Shown piece by piece: positions 18,373-27,739 of a stretch of 64,000 nt of DNA. The stretch is from Opitutales bacterium (GTDB lineage: Bacteria; Verrucomicrobiota; Verrucomicrobiia; Opitutales; Coraliomargaritaceae). Below the pieces are notes generated by a model. The model was given only the letters and a program-made list of their open reading frames with translations. It did not search any database and had not been told where the DNA came from. The DNA is taken from assembly GCA_030729385.1 (NCBI GenBank), contig JANQXM010000020.1, positions 1 to 64,000 on the forward strand. Reading direction: 5' to 3'. Every line of letters starts with the position of its first letter. Within the stretch, counting starts at the first letter, position 1. The position numbers and the translations under genes are program-made.

Positions 18373-19308
18373 CTACACTCGCTCACGTAGATCGTCATAG
18401 TATGCGGCGAAGCCTGCCATCCAATACGCACTTGCCCAAAAGATACCCACAAAGAAGGCGAGCATGCCAAGAATGAACCAGCCGGTGTAAGAAAGCATCA
18501 ACCAGCTAAACTTCCAAACTTGCCCCTGCATCATTTGACTGCTGCGGCGTAGAATCGCGCCGACTGGCATCTCAGGTTCGTCCGCAACGATGAAGTAAAC
18601 AAAGGCATAACGAATCCAGAAATAAGTGGCAACCAGAGTGGGCAATAAAACAATCAAGACCAAGCCAGTTAAAAACAAAGGATCTTGCGCCGCTAAATCG
18701 GGCGACTGCTCGAACAGCACTTGATTATTAGCGACAACCACCCCCATCAATGCACCACCAGGAATTGCCGCAACCATCGCTGAACAAACAATAATAAAAG
18801 TGACGAGAAGAAAGAGCCCCGTATGTTTCAACCACAGAGTGAAACCGGAAAATAACTCACCGATTTCAACTGGTTCGCGACGCACCAATCGCAAAAAGTA
18901 ACGATACATCCCCACCGTTAAGGGGCCCGTTACGAATATGGGAACCAACAAGCCGATGAGTGGAATGATGGCAGCCATGCTCGACGCTTGCATCACGACC
19001 TGCATGAGGAAGATCACGAGGGCGGCCATGAGCCAATTACCCGATAGCGCGTCCCATGCATCGGCCCTCAGCTCACCGCAAGAATTGCCCCGTTGCGTGC
19101 GCTGAGATCGCGGCACGATCGTAGAAGCGCTTTTTTGGGGAGCGCCCTCCTCCAGTTCAAAGACAGCGCCGAACGCCGTCCAATCAGCCATGCCCTCACG
19201 CCAGACCAAATTACTGCGCGTCAATTCGCCGTTACCATACATACCCTTTAAATCGATCTCGGTAATCGGACCGTGTTGCTCACCGTTTTTTTCGTAAAAC
19301 CATTCCAT
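18373..19308 (-). CDS. GYF_2-domain multi-pass membrane protein
   Basis: A 311-residue protein. Residues ~1-52 form a GYF_2 domain: MEWFYEKNGEQHGPIT, then LVWREGMADWTAF. After a Ser/Gln/Arg linker come about five or six hydrophobic helices (for example LMAALVIFLMQVVM, LIGLLVPIFVTGPLTVGMYRYFL, TGLFLLVTFIIVCSAMVAAIPG), resembling DUF975-type integral membrane proteins. GYF_2 domains are thought to bind peptides. The function is unknown. It is 19 bp downstream of the helical-repeat gene and may be co-transcribed with it. Confidence 0.8.
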   Translation of the reverse strand: MEWFYEKNGEQHGPITEIDLKGMYGNGELTRSNLVWREGMADWTAFGAVFELEEGAPQKSASTIVPRSQRTQRGNSCGELRADAWDALSGNWLMAALVIFLMQVVMQASSMAAIIPLIGLLVPIFVTGPLTVGMYRYFLRLVRREPVEIGELFSGFTLWLKHTGLFLLVTFIIVCSAMVAAIPGGALMGVVVANNQVLFEQSPDLAAQDPLFLTGLVLIVLLPTLVATYFWIRYAFVYFIVADEPEMPVGAILRRSSQMMQGQVWKFSWLMLSYTGWFILGMLAFFVGIFWASAYWMAGFAAYYDDLRERV

Positions 19309-19327
19309 GACGTTTATTTATTAATGA

Positions 19328-20947
19328 TTAATTCTTCTGATTCTGCTTCGCGTCGCTGACGAATTTATACAAAGCGTCTTTCTCTTCGGCACCAATATTC
19401 GAGTCTTTGATCGCCTCAAATGCAGCATCCGGATCAGTCTTCACCCACGCTTGAACGCTTTGATTTAATGTATTGCGACGCTTATTTTCATCGCTGACGG
19501 TTTCAGCCCAATAAAAGCCCGCCTCAGGATCGGTCTTGGTAATACTCCGAACTAAAGTCTCCACTGATTGATCGCGATTGGGTCCCTCATCTAAGGTCGC
19601 AATCCATTCCGACGCTGCCATGGGATCGTGTTGCACGTAATTACTCGCAACTGTTCGGTAGATATTCGCATTCTGACTTTCACTCATCGTTACAGGCATT
19701 CGATCCAACCATTCAATCGCAGCGAGGGGATCCTGACGGGACCAGTCTTGAAAGCCACTGCGCAAGTAGTCCGACTGCTTCCCCTCCTCGACAGAATTTG
19801 TCAAATACGTGAAAGCGCCTTCAGGGTCAGACTGCATCCAATTCTGATAGACGGACTGCATCGCCTGCCCACGTGCCTGCTCATCCGACAAAGTTTCAGC
19901 CCAAGCCAAGGCGCCCGGTTGATCATATTGCGACCATTCGGAGGCGAGACGAGAAGCCAATTGGCGCTGCACCATCGGATCACTCGACTCCGAAACAATA
20001 GACACGGCTTTTTCAACCCCGTAGCGAGCGATTTGCCAACTCATATTACTCAATGCCCGCTGCTTTTCATCCTCATAGGCTAGGCTCATTGCGAAAGCGA
20101 TACCTGCCTCTGCATCACGCTCAGCCAATTGCTGCGCTAAGTTGCCGAGCGCATTCATTCGTGCATTACCCGCAGGCAAATTCAACACAAACTCTCTCGC
20201 ACGATCCGGATCGGACTGCGCGAGCGAACGAATCAAATCGCCGACCTTGTTATCGTATGTTTGCCCAGTCGCGACTTCACCGATCCAATCATATATACCT
20301 TGGATCGCTTCGAAGTCTTTTTGATAAGCCAGATTGCCAAAAGATATATGATCCAAAATTTCTCGTCGCTCAACCGCATCGGTTTTACTCGCGATATACT
20401 CTTTCGCTACCTCGAAGTCATTGTTCAGCAGATTACGAAACACCTCCTTGCGCGAGTTGTATACCGTGCCATCCATCGGCAACGAGTCGAGCCAGTCAAG
20501 GGCCGCATAAGGCTCCTCATGCATCCAATTCTGCAATGCACCGGAGAGCGCCTGCACTTTCCCAGGTCCATCTTCGAGCGACAAGGCAGAGGCACGCGCT
20601 GTTTCAAGATCTTGGTTCGCCCATTTCTGGTAGATGCTCCGCATAATCCAATCAGCGCGATGCCCCATCGAGCTCATCTCCTCAGCCATAGCTATCGCCC
20701 GTTGAGGGTTCTTTTCGGCAACCGATTGAATCACTGCCTGTAGCGAGTTTTGCTGCGCCCCATAATCTCCCAACTCCTTGGCTGCCACAAAAGCCGCCTG
20801 GGGATCTGATTTCGCCCAAGCAGTATAAAAAGCGCTCCGCAATCGCCACTGCTGATCCGGTGGTTGCTTTTCAATATAAGCCAACATCCCCTGTGGGTCC
20901 GTTTCTGCCCACTTCGTTGCCAATAGGCTCTGCGCCATCCAACCCAT
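19328..20947 (-). CDS. Helical-repeat protein with WxxxDPxxA repeats (C-terminal part after a frameshift)
   Basis: A 539-residue protein built of ~30-residue repeats with the recurring pattern W...DPxxAxxW (KWAETDPQGMLAY, AWAKSDPQAAFVA, NWMHEEPYAALDW, QWDxx-like units and others). It is predicted to form an alpha-solenoid. The first Met, at 20947, lies inside the preceding frame, which supplies a signal anchor and an N-terminal region. The upstream protein ends and this one begins at the same place, so they are most simply one gene with a one-base frameshift near 20950. Such repeat proteins are common and uncharacterised in Verrucomicrobiota. Confidence 0.75.
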   Translation of the reverse strand: MGWMAQSLLATKWAETDPQGMLAYIEKQPPDQQWRLRSAFYTAWAKSDPQAAFVAAKELGDYGAQQNSLQAVIQSVAEKNPQRAIAMAEEMSSMGHRADWIMRSIYQKWANQDLETARASALSLEDGPGKVQALSGALQNWMHEEPYAALDWLDSLPMDGTVYNSRKEVFRNLLNNDFEVAKEYIASKTDAVERREILDHISFGNLAYQKDFEAIQGIYDWIGEVATGQTYDNKVGDLIRSLAQSDPDRAREFVLNLPAGNARMNALGNLAQQLAERDAEAGIAFAMSLAYEDEKQRALSNMSWQIARYGVEKAVSIVSESSDPMVQRQLASRLASEWSQYDQPGALAWAETLSDEQARGQAMQSVYQNWMQSDPEGAFTYLTNSVEEGKQSDYLRSGFQDWSRQDPLAAIEWLDRMPVTMSESQNANIYRTVASNYVQHDPMAASEWIATLDEGPNRDQSVETLVRSITKTDPEAGFYWAETVSDENKRRNTLNQSVQAWVKTDPDAAFEAIKDSNIGAEEKDALYKFVSDAKQNQKN

Positions 20948-21291
20948 GGTGCCGACTTACTCACCGCATCCATCAACATCACGAAATCCTTAGGCTTCGC
21001 CTTTCGCAGACGAGTCAACAACTCACCGAGTTGATCCATCTGACTCATTCCCTCCATCGAGGCTAGCCACGCTTCGCTCAAATCGTAAGACCCCGCCACG
21101 GCTTCCTCTGCCTCAGTCAGCTCGACTACTGTCCCAGCACCTCCACCAGACTTAGCCTTCAAACTAGGCGAACTGGAAGACGACGACTCTGCAGATGCAG
21201 ACGATCCATCGCTGTCCAGCGACGAAACAGCTATCAACCAACCGCCAACGATTCCAACAATTAGCGTAACGAGGGGCAGCATCCATTTCAT
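20731..21291 (-). CDS. Signal-anchored N-terminal part of the frameshifted repeat protein
   Basis: Starts with MKWMLPLVTLIVGIVGGWLIA, a signal or membrane anchor, then a Ser-rich linker and TEAEEAVAGSYDLSEAWLASM. Sensible sequence stops around KPKDFVMLMDAVSKSA (near position 20950). The remaining ~70 residues are an out-of-frame translation of the repeat gene. Inserting one G to give TCG GGC ACC ATG would join it to the next frame. A full-length product would be exported and membrane-anchored. ATG 21291 was chosen over the one at 21318 because the anchor follows directly. Confidence 0.6.
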   Translation of the reverse strand: MKWMLPLVTLIVGIVGGWLIAVSSLDSDGSSASAESSSSSSPSLKAKSGGGAGTVVELTEAEEAVAGSYDLSEAWLASMEGMSQMDQLGELLTRLRKAKPKDFVMLMDAVSKSAPWVGWRRAYWQRSGQKRTHRGCWLILKSNHRISSGDCGALFILLGRNQIPRRLLWQPRSWEIMGRSKTRYRQ

Positions 21292-21318
21292 GCGGTCACG
21301 GTAAAATCCAACGCCCAA

Positions 21319-21638
21319 ACCGCAAGCAAAGGTTTAACTCCTGGAGAATCGGCACACTTGGAATGAGACTTACAGGGCATCAAAAGGTAGGGACGCCTGC
21401 CCCCAAGCGTCCGAGGCTGAAGGAAATATTGCGGACGCCTAGGGACAGGCGTCCCTACCAAATACGCTGATATATACATCAATTCCTCCTGAGGCTAGGG
21501 GCGGTCGTCCTGTCTGCCCTGAGTCGATCGAAAGGGACCACCATTGCATGTGTTTCGCTCCGAATCAGATTGAGCGGCTCAGACGTATGGCGATGGGGAC
21601 CATCGCCGCTACCGATCACCCTGCACTAGATCCACTCA
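21319..21638. other. Non-coding gap carrying palindromic repeats
   Basis: No coding frame is supported. The stretch contains a full family A palindrome (21386-21459) and, at 21584-21613, what looks like one degenerate arm of another copy, with GCGATGG/CCATCGC self-pairing and the same GCCGCTACC end. Confidence 0.7.
21386..21459. repeat. Palindromic intergenic repeat, family A
   Basis: Two 28 bp arms (21386-21413 and 21432-21459) pair at 25 of 28 positions. The outer ends are GGTAGGGACGCC and its inverse. The arms match those of the 27631-27708 element at most positions, notably GTCCCTA-GCG. Confidence 0.8.
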
Positions 21639-21914
21639 CTAGCGGATGCCCAAAGCCTGCTGCACTGCAGGTGCTTTCTGCAAAGCAGCCTTGAACTCAC
21701 CCACATCGAAATCCGCGACAAGGAACTCGCCGTATACAAAAGTCGGTGTCTTGGTTTGACCACTCAGGTTCATCATTTGTTCCATGAATACCTTATTACG
21801 ACGCACCTCGCGCGTCTCCAAACCAACGCCCTGCCCCTTAAAATAGGACAAAGCTTCAGCGCACCAAGGGCAGCCGTCTTTAATATAGAGAATCGGTGTA
21901 TCGGATGACTTCAT
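21639..21914 (-). CDS. Glutaredoxin-like protein
   Basis: A protein of about 91 residues with the thioredoxin-fold redox motif KDGCPWCAEAL near the N-terminus, TPTFV (the cis-Pro region) and a short C-terminal helix. The dithiol CPWC motif implies disulfide reduction or a role in iron-sulphur metabolism. ATG 21914 is preferred because homology begins at once; a longer start at 21932 is possible. It has no close neighbour that indicates its partner. Confidence 0.87.
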   Translation of the reverse strand: MKSSDTPILYIKDGCPWCAEALSYFKGQGVGLETREVRRNKVFMEQMMNLSGQTKTPTFVYGEFLVADFDVGEFKAALQKAPAVQQALGIR

Positions 21915-21978
21915 AAGCGGAAAAATGATCACTTAGCCCGCGCGCGCCAAGCGTATTCCTATAACGCTTTTACGGCAT

Positions 21979-22236
21979 TCAGCGTTTAATATATAACCAA
22001 GCCCAAAGAACCAACCAAGGCGCTAAACCCAAAATGGTTAAACAAGCCCCCAACGGGCTAGATAAATACTCCCAAGTCACCGACCAAGGGATTCGATCCA
22101 GCCAACCAATCCCCCCTCCCGCGAGATGCATCCGATAAAAGACAAAATCAACCAGGTCAGCGATCAGCCCAACAACTATCAAGATCCCAACGACAGTAAA
22201 TATTTTGGGCACAGCTGGTTCTTCTGATTTCTTCAT
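21979..22236 (-). CDS. Small two-pass membrane protein, unknown
   Basis: An 85-residue protein with two hydrophobic segments, IFTVVGILIVVGLIADLVDF and LTILGLAPWLVLWAWLYI, separated by a Trp-rich loop (GWLDRIPWSVTWEYL). ATG 22236 or the ATG two codons upstream (22242) could start it. I do not recognise a family. Confidence 0.6.
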   Translation of the reverse strand: MKKSEEPAVPKIFTVVGILIVVGLIADLVDFVFYRMHLAGGGIGWLDRIPWSVTWEYLSSPLGACLTILGLAPWLVLWAWLYIKR

Positions 22237-22337
22237 GATCACGTCACGACTAGTTAGCTGTCAGTCGAGTCCCTTGTTTATGCTGTGAATGATTCCTAGC
22301 ATCCAAATATGCTACCACTGACAATAACACATAAAAG

Positions 22338-22413
<76 letters not shown>

Positions 22414-22482
22414 GATTGGAAAATGGGTAGCAAAAGGGTATTTTAACTCACGTCGAACAATTTCGCCGTTAATCCTAAATTC

Positions 22483-22510
22483 AGAAGTTGGAAGCTAGGA
22501 GTTAGCAGTT
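22483..22510 (+). repeat. Degenerate heptamer array, left arm
   Basis: Four consecutive 7-mers: AGAAGTT, GGAAGCT, AGGAGTT, AGCAGTT. The inverse-complement type (TAACTTC) occurs at 22597-22631, giving a facing pair. Confidence 0.6.
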
Positions 22511-22596
22511 AGGGCATTATTATCAAGAGCTTACTATGGAAACATCCATCGCGAAATTGGCGAAAGTGCTCAAATTTACAAACCATTGCCTCTCAG

Positions 22597-22631
22597 TCAC
22601 TAACTTCTAACTACTGTTTCCTAACTCCTCT
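22597..22631 (-). repeat. Degenerate heptamer array, right arm
   Basis: Five consecutive 7-mers: TCACTAA, CTTCTAA, CTACTGT, TTCCTAA, CTCCTCT. It is complementary in type to 22483-22510. Confidence 0.6.
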
Positions 22632-22653
22632 TTTAAGGTTAAAGTAGGCGGAC

Positions 22654-23202
22654 TTAGTATTGACCGTTTTCTCGGCGCTCTAGCTCAGCAAGTTCTTCCT
22701 GAGCTTTGGCGATGCGCTCTTGTGCCTCTTGGATGCGACGTGCGCGGGCTTGAGATTCTTCGTAGGCCTTCTTCTTGGCGGCGAGTTCAGCTTCGACTCG
22801 AGCGGCTTCACGCTCGGCGGCAGCTACGTCCGATGAAGTCGCTTTACGGGCGATCGCGTCGCGAACCTTCTGTGCCTCAAGTGCCTTAATGTCTTCTTCG
22901 AGCTTATTTTGCTCACGAACTTCTTGCTCATACTCGTATTGGCGCTGCGCTTCGGCCGCTTCGAGCTGTTCTTTGCGCTTGTCCAATTCGTTTCCAGCCA
23001 TGCCGCCTAGCGCACCTCCGATAACTGCGCCTGCGATGACATTGCCATCGCCACCGTCACCCATTTGGTGCCCTGCGATGCCGCCTAAGATCGCACCGGC
23101 AATGATACCGATGTCGCGCTTTTGTGTGCCACTATTGGATGCGCAACCACTGAAGATCAACGCGAGAACGAGTAAAACGGGTGTAATCGAAAATTTAATC
23201 AT
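22654..23202 (-). CDS. Glycine-zipper lipoprotein with coiled coil
   Basis: A 182-residue lipoprotein. A short signal peptide ends in the lipobox FSGC, so the mature protein begins at Cys19. Residues ~30-75 carry glycine-zipper repeats (IIAGAILGGIAGHQMG, VIAGAVIGGALGGMAGNELD) of the 17-kDa-antigen type that pack into membranes. The rest is a Glu/Ala/Lys-rich coiled coil that continues almost to the C-terminus. It likely links the outer membrane to another envelope component. It is transcribed toward tRNA-Ile and is single or the last gene after the secreted protein upstream. Confidence 0.85.
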   Translation of the reverse strand: MIKFSITPVLLVLALIFSGCASNSGTQKRDIGIIAGAILGGIAGHQMGDGGDGNVIAGAVIGGALGGMAGNELDKRKEQLEAAEAQRQYEYEQEVREQNKLEEDIKALEAQKVRDAIARKATSSDVAAAEREAARVEAELAAKKKAYEESQARARRIQEAQERIAKAQEELAELERRENGQY

Positions 23203-23259
23203 AAGAAATACTTTAAAGGCCTATATTTAGAATGCAATCCACAGCTGCAATCCACTCAT

Positions 23260-23886
23260 CTAAAATCCATTCACGCTGACAGGTGCTCTTTCCAATAAAT
23301 CATTGGTCTTCAGTTCGGCGAGACCGATATCAATCTTGGCATCTACGAAAAGAAGGCTGTCTCCACCCATCTTCTTCGCTCGAACAGAGCCGTCACTACT
23401 TACCATTTCATAACCAAAAGCACTCGGCTCGAGTTCCTCTTTCTCGACTTTCTTCCAGCCTGAGCCACCGCCTTGTAAAGCAATGAGGTAATTCATCTCA
23501 TACTCGCTCATCGATTGGCTGCGTTTGTAAACCTCCAGGACTGACTTGCCGCCCACATAAAGGACATGCACATCCCACCCTGGCTGCACTCGTTTATCTT
23601 CCAACTCAGATGCCATGGGGCGACGTCCATCTGCCGTCTTGTAATAAATCCGCACATCCGTCGAGCTAGTCATAAAATCAAGATACTTGTTATAAGGCAT
23701 CCCTTTGCGACGACTGCTTTCCACAGCTTCATCACGATAAATGATACCGCCAGAGCCAAATAAGCGGCGCTCAAACGCCTCCTTCGACTCTCCCACCCGA
23801 GCGTCTGCGGTATCAGGGCTCATAACAATAACTACGATGCTAGCCAATAAGGTGGCGAGCGCTCCTTGCAATGTGGGGTATTTCAT
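23260..23886 (-). CDS. Secreted protein of unknown function
   Basis: A 208-residue protein with an N-terminal signal ([12 protein letters not shown], likely cleaved around ADA-RV). Recognisable segments are [17 protein letters not shown] near the mature N-terminus and [24 protein letters not shown]. No cysteines or metal motifs stand out. I do not recognise a family. It is divergent from dgt, with 55 bp between the start codons. Confidence 0.7.
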   Translation of the reverse strand: MKYPTLQGALATLLASIVVIVMSPDTADARVGESKEAFERRLFGSGGIIYRDEAVESSRRKGMPYNKYLDFMTSSTDVRIYYKTADGRRPMASELEDKRVQPGWDVHVLYVGGKSVLEVYKRSQSMSEYEMNYLIALQGGGSGWKKVEKEELEPSAFGYEMVSSDGSVRAKKMGGDSLLFVDAKIDIGLAELKTNDLLERAPVSVNGF

Positions 23887-23941
23887 TATTGAGATAAGAC
23901 AGCGAAAAACCCTGACTGTTCAAGATAAACCAGCCCACCGC

Positions 23942-25228
23942 ATGAAGAACACCTTTTATAACAGCTTTGACCTCGAACGCCCCGAGAGCACCCCTAGCAC
24001 CGAAGGTGACTACCGTAATGCATTTCAGATCGAGCGGGACCGCATCATTTTCTCCTATCCTTTCCGACGCCTCCAATCGAAGACGCAGGTCTTTCAGTCT
24101 GGCGAATATGACTTTTACCGCACCCGCCTAACCCATTCCATAGAAGTCGCCAAAATCGGTCGCTCGATCTGCGAATACCTCCGAGCTAGTGCCGACCAAC
24201 TAAACGACAGCTTCTACATCGATGCCGACCTGACCGAAGCGGTCGGACTGGCTCACGATCTCGGGCACCCTCCCTTCGGTCACATAGGCGAGCGCAAGCT
24301 CAACGACTTGATGGCGCCCCATGGTGGCTTTGAAGGCAATGGACAAACCCTCCGAATTCTAACCGAACTCATTTACGAGCGTCCCGGCAGCACGAAGGGC
24401 ATCGCCCCCACCCGCGCGTTTCTGGACGGGGTGATGAAATACAAAGCGCTACACAGCGAGCGCATCGCCCAGGACGGGCGCGCACCGGACAACCACTTCA
24501 TCTACGACGATCAAGTCGTGCATCGCGACATCATCTTTGGCGGGCAAGCGATTCCCGAAGCACTGCAATCACACAAAGCGCTGAACAGTTTCAAAAGTAT
24601 CGAATGCCAGATCATGGATTGGGCGGACGACACCGCCTACTCACTGCACGATATCGTCGACGGGATACATGCCCGCTATATTTCAATCGGCAGCTTGACC
24701 GAATGGGCAGCTAGCCAAACGCTCGATACGGAGCAAACCAAACTCGTGGATAAACTCTGCAATGTTATCCGCGAAAATCGCTACGAGCCCTACTTCGGTT
24801 CTCGGGTGGGTAAATTCGTCAACGCCTGCACCCTCGCGCCTCGATCCGGTTTTCTTTCCAGCCAGACCAATCGTCACGCCTTCGACCTCATCATCGACCC
24901 AGTAGTCAAAGCCGAAAGCAGACTCTACAAAAAGATCGCACTCGATCTAATCTTTCGTTCGCCACAACTCCAACAGATCGAATTCAAAGGCGGTTACATA
25001 CTAGAGCACCTATTCAAAGCACTGTGCGACAACTGCGCCGACCCAGCAACACAAGGGCTACGCATTCTCCCTGCTCGCGAACAAATCCTACTCCAAGAAG
25101 AGCCCAACGAGTCTGGCCGCTATCGCCGCCTCTGCGACTACACCGCAGGTCTAACCGACGACCTCGCCGTCCGCACTTACAAGCGCCTCTTCGATCCCGA
25201 TTTCGGCTCCATCGCCGAGCTCACCTAA
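23942..25228 (+). CDS. dgt: Deoxyguanosinetriphosphate triphosphohydrolase-like HD protein
   Basis: A 428-residue HD-domain dNTPase. The N-terminus has the family signature [24 protein letters not shown], then [17 protein letters not shown], and the metal centre [14 protein letters not shown] (His-Asp pair); a further Asp lies in [12 protein letters not shown]. Such enzymes hydrolyse dNTPs to nucleoside and triphosphate, controlling pools and restricting phage. ATG 23942 was chosen because homology begins there; the frame is open far upstream without homology. Confidence 0.9.
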   Translation: MKNTFYNSFDLERPESTPSTEGDYRNAFQIERDRIIFSYPFRRLQSKTQVFQSGEYDFYRTRLTHSIEVAKIGRSICEYLRASADQLNDSFYIDADLTEAVGLAHDLGHPPFGHIGERKLNDLMAPHGGFEGNGQTLRILTELIYERPGSTKGIAPTRAFLDGVMKYKALHSERIAQDGRAPDNHFIYDDQVVHRDIIFGGQAIPEALQSHKALNSFKSIECQIMDWADDTAYSLHDIVDGIHARYISIGSLTEWAASQTLDTEQTKLVDKLCNVIRENRYEPYFGSRVGKFVNACTLAPRSGFLSSQTNRHAFDLIIDPVVKAESRLYKKIALDLIFRSPQLQQIEFKGGYILEHLFKALCDNCADPATQGLRILPAREQILLQEEPNESGRYRRLCDYTAGLTDDLAVRTYKRLFDPDFGSIAELT

Positions 25229-25241
25229 GCTACTACCAATT

Positions 25242-25403
25242 TAACCGCCCGTTCCCTGCGGTCACTCGAGATCGCTGAGGACGCTGAGGCGTAACACTTG
25301 AGCAGACGGGAATGTATCAAGGCGATGAAACGGGAATTTGAAAATACCCCCTCATCTTAATAAACTCAGCGTCCTCCGCGCTCTCAAGCGAAGCGGGCGG
25401 TTA
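25242..25403. repeat. Long palindromic intergenic element, family D
   Basis: An imperfect inverted repeat of about 162 bp. The left arm (25242-25288) begins TAACCGCCCG and ends GAGGACGCTGAG; the right arm (25365-25403) is the inverse with an 8 bp deletion. It lies between convergent dgt and cstA. It has the look of a MITE-like or REP-type element and encodes nothing. Confidence 0.7.
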
Positions 25404-25483
25404 CATCAGCGTGTCCAAGCTAGGTGCTAGAAGTGTGTATAAAGCTAAGACAGGAATGTCTGTGTCACTATTTACAGAGTCAC

Positions 25484-27094
25484 TCACGCCCTCACCGCTT
25501 CAGCGACTGCTGGCGCCATCACAAACTTCAGCGACATCACAGTCACATAAAGCCCTAGGAGCACCATCGCCAGCGCGATACCGCCTAGCATACTGAAGAC
25601 TCCGTGCTGGAAAACCATCATGAGCAATGCCGCAATCGGCATGACCACCATCACCGCTGCCGGAACTATCGCGAAACCAAAGGCGATACGGCGATGCTTC
25701 AAGAACACCACAAAGGTAATCAGAGCCAGCGCGGCGAGCAGCTGATTCGTTGCGCCAAACAGCGGCCAAATCGCTTTCCAGACAGGAAGAACGGTGCCAT
25801 CGGGTGCCGTATAGGTGCCGAACGCGGCAGCTGCTGGTAATGCCAAAACAAGAAAGGTCCCGAGGTAACGACTACTCGCACCACGCCAATCGAATAGTTC
25901 TTCCAGCAGGAAACGAGTCAAGCGAGTGCAAGTATCTAAAGTTGTCAGCAAAAAGGTGCTCACCGCCAAAGTCGCAAATGTCAGACCGATATCTTGCGGC
26001 ACACCCAATGCTCCAAAGAACACTGCCGAACCACGTGCAAAGGTCGCCACAGGACCACCTTCCATACCGCCAGACACGCCCACACAGGCCAAGGCAAAGA
26101 CAGCGAGCAATCCTTCCACGAGCATTGCTCCATAGGATATCTTCTTCACGTCACACTCAGTCTGTAACTGCTTCGAAGTGGTCCCACTACTGACGATGCT
26201 ATGAAATCCACTGCACGCGCCGCAGGCGACCGTGATAAAAAGAAACGGCACCATGTAGCTCCAATCACTGGGATGAAAACTCGTGTATGCCGGCAATTCA
26301 AAATTCCCGCCCCGAACCACGAGACCGACGAGACCGATCAACATAATCGCATACAAAAAGGTCGCGCTCAAAAAGTCACGTGGCTGCATCAATACACCCA
26401 CCGGTAAAATCGCCGCACAGTAGCAATAGACTAACACGGCACCCATCCAAATGTTTTTCTCTACGCCGATTGCCGGAAACGACACACCGATCCAAAGCCC
26501 CAAATACGTGAGCACCACAAAAGCGGGAATCACTATTTTATAAGAGATACCCGACTTCCGCGCCACCAATCCAAATATCAGCGCCACAAAAATAAACCAA
26601 CCTGAAGAAGTCGCGACCGCTGGTTGATTGACGAATCCCGCCACCGTCAAATCAAGGAACACCACGATCACATAGACTAGCGCGAGGAGCACAAAAATGA
26701 GGAACAACTTACCAGTCGTTTCCCCGATCAGATTACGACAAGTCGCCGTGATCGAACGCCCGCGATAACGCAAAGACATCAACGTGCTGCCGAAGTCATG
26801 CACCCCACCAACGAAGATAGAGCCCACGATGATCCACATCCAAGTCGGGAACCAACCAAAGACCGAAGCCGCGATGATCGGGCCAACAATCGGTCCTGCC
26901 CCTGCAATCGAGGAAAAGTGATGCCCAAACAGGACAGATGCACGAGTCGGCACGTAGTCGACCCCATCATTGATCTCACAGGCAGGCGTCTCCCGATCCG
27001 GTTCGATACGGCAACGACGTTCTAAAAAGGTCCCATAAAAACGGTAGGCGACAGCAAGTAAAACCGCAGAGAGTAGTAGTAAAGAGACGAGCAT
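25484..27094 (-). CDS. cstA: Carbon starvation CstA family transporter
   Basis: A 536-residue membrane protein with about 15 hydrophobic helices. CstA-family signatures are [27 protein letters not shown] and [20 protein letters not shown]. Relatives import pyruvate or peptides during carbon limitation. It is shorter than E. coli CstA (~700), like many CstA proteins outside enterobacteria. ATG 27094 was chosen because the first membrane helix begins at once; the frame continues open upstream without homology. It is divergent from arsR with 116 bp between them, so the promoters may interact. Confidence 0.9.
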   Translation of the reverse strand: MLVSLLLLSAVLLAVAYRFYGTFLERRCRIEPDRETPACEINDGVDYVPTRASVLFGHHFSSIAGAGPIVGPIIAASVFGWFPTWMWIIVGSIFVGGVHDFGSTLMSLRYRGRSITATCRNLIGETTGKLFLIFVLLALVYVIVVFLDLTVAGFVNQPAVATSSGWFIFVALIFGLVARKSGISYKIVIPAFVVLTYLGLWIGVSFPAIGVEKNIWMGAVLVYCYCAAILPVGVLMQPRDFLSATFLYAIMLIGLVGLVVRGGNFELPAYTSFHPSDWSYMVPFLFITVACGACSGFHSIVSSGTTSKQLQTECDVKKISYGAMLVEGLLAVFALACVGVSGGMEGGPVATFARGSAVFFGALGVPQDIGLTFATLAVSTFLLTTLDTCTRLTRFLLEELFDWRGASSRYLGTFLVLALPAAAAFGTYTAPDGTVLPVWKAIWPLFGATNQLLAALALITFVVFLKHRRIAFGFAIVPAAVMVVMPIAALLMMVFQHGVFSMLGGIALAMVLLGLYVTVMSLKFVMAPAVAEAVRA

Positions 27095-27172
27095 ATCAGT
27101 AGTTGTGACGTGTGCGCAGAATGACACTGGTTTCACCAGCCGATCAATCTCATTTCTCGCCGAAATATACCA

Positions 27173-27201
27173 TTGACAGTATATACTAAAATAAGAATAT
27201 A
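27173..27201 (+). promoter_or_regulatory. arsR promoter with candidate ArsR operator
   Basis: A perfect -35 box, TTGACA (27173-27178), is followed by an AT-rich stretch ending in AATATA at 17 bp spacing as a poor -10. Overlapping it is a dyad TATATACT-AAAATA-AGAATATA (27180-27201; 7 of 8 paired), a plausible site for autorepression by ArsR. The arsR ATG is 10 bp further on. Confidence 0.4.
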
Positions 27202-27210
27202 GGTAACTAC

Positions 27211-27594
27211 ATGGAAGCCTCCGACATCTACAAATGCATCGCCGACACACAGCGCCTCCGCATCCTCAACTTATTGGAAGCGGGACCACTTTGCGTCTGC
27301 CACCTCCAAGAGTTACTCGATGTCACACAGGTCAAGATGTCGAAGCAGCTCGCGATCATGAAGCAGCTCGGTCTCCTCGCATCGCACCGCGAAGGCACTT
27401 GGATGGTGTATACACTTGAAGAACCGACCGACGGCCTTCTGCTAAGCAATCTCAACTATCTGCGCGAAGCCGAGTGCGCAGAGTGTAATCAACTACAACG
27501 CGACCTACTGAATCGCGGCAAACTCATCCTACGCATCACGGGCAACGGCGAAGACTGCCCCGAAGGCGTCTGCCAAAGCGCGAACTGCTGCTGA
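27211..27594 (+). CDS. arsR: ArsR/SmtB-family arsenical-responsive repressor
   Basis: A 127-residue winged-helix repressor. The metalloid site is at Cys28-Val-Cys30-His ([11 protein letters not shown]), the position used by E. coli ArsR for As(III), within the recognition region [20 protein letters not shown]. The tail is also rich in cysteine (CAECNQLQ, then [12 protein letters not shown]), which may add ligands. It heads an operon of arsenic-resistance genes. Binding of As(III)/Sb(III) would release it from the dyad in its own promoter. Confidence 0.92.
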   Translation: MEASDIYKCIADTQRLRILNLLEAGPLCVCHLQELLDVTQVKMSKQLAIMKQLGLLASHREGTWMVYTLEEPTDGLLLSNLNYLREAECAECNQLQRDLLNRGKLILRITGNGEDCPEGVCQSANCC

Positions 27595-27630
27595 GTCGCT
27601 TCTATAAACAATAATACGCAGACTCACTTT

Positions 27631-27708
27631 GGTAGCGGCGCTTGTCCCTAAGCGCCATCAGTGAAAAGCGGTCCATGCGTATGGCGCTTAGGGACAAGCG
27701 CCGCTACC
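27631..27708. repeat. Perfect palindromic intergenic repeat, family A
   Basis: Two 28 bp arms (27631-27658 and 27681-27708) are perfect inverse complements, with outer ends GGTAGCGGCGC. It lies in the arsR to micro-protein gap and could form a strong stem in the operon transcript. It is related to 21386-21459. Confidence 0.9.
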
Positions 27709-27739
27709 TTTCAAATTTCCAACACAGCACCACCAATTT

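Noticed and set aside
23741-23941. Extended N-terminus for the dgt-like protein
   Set aside because: The extra 67 residues overlap the divergent secreted-protein gene and have no homology pattern; the family starts at the ATG at 23942.
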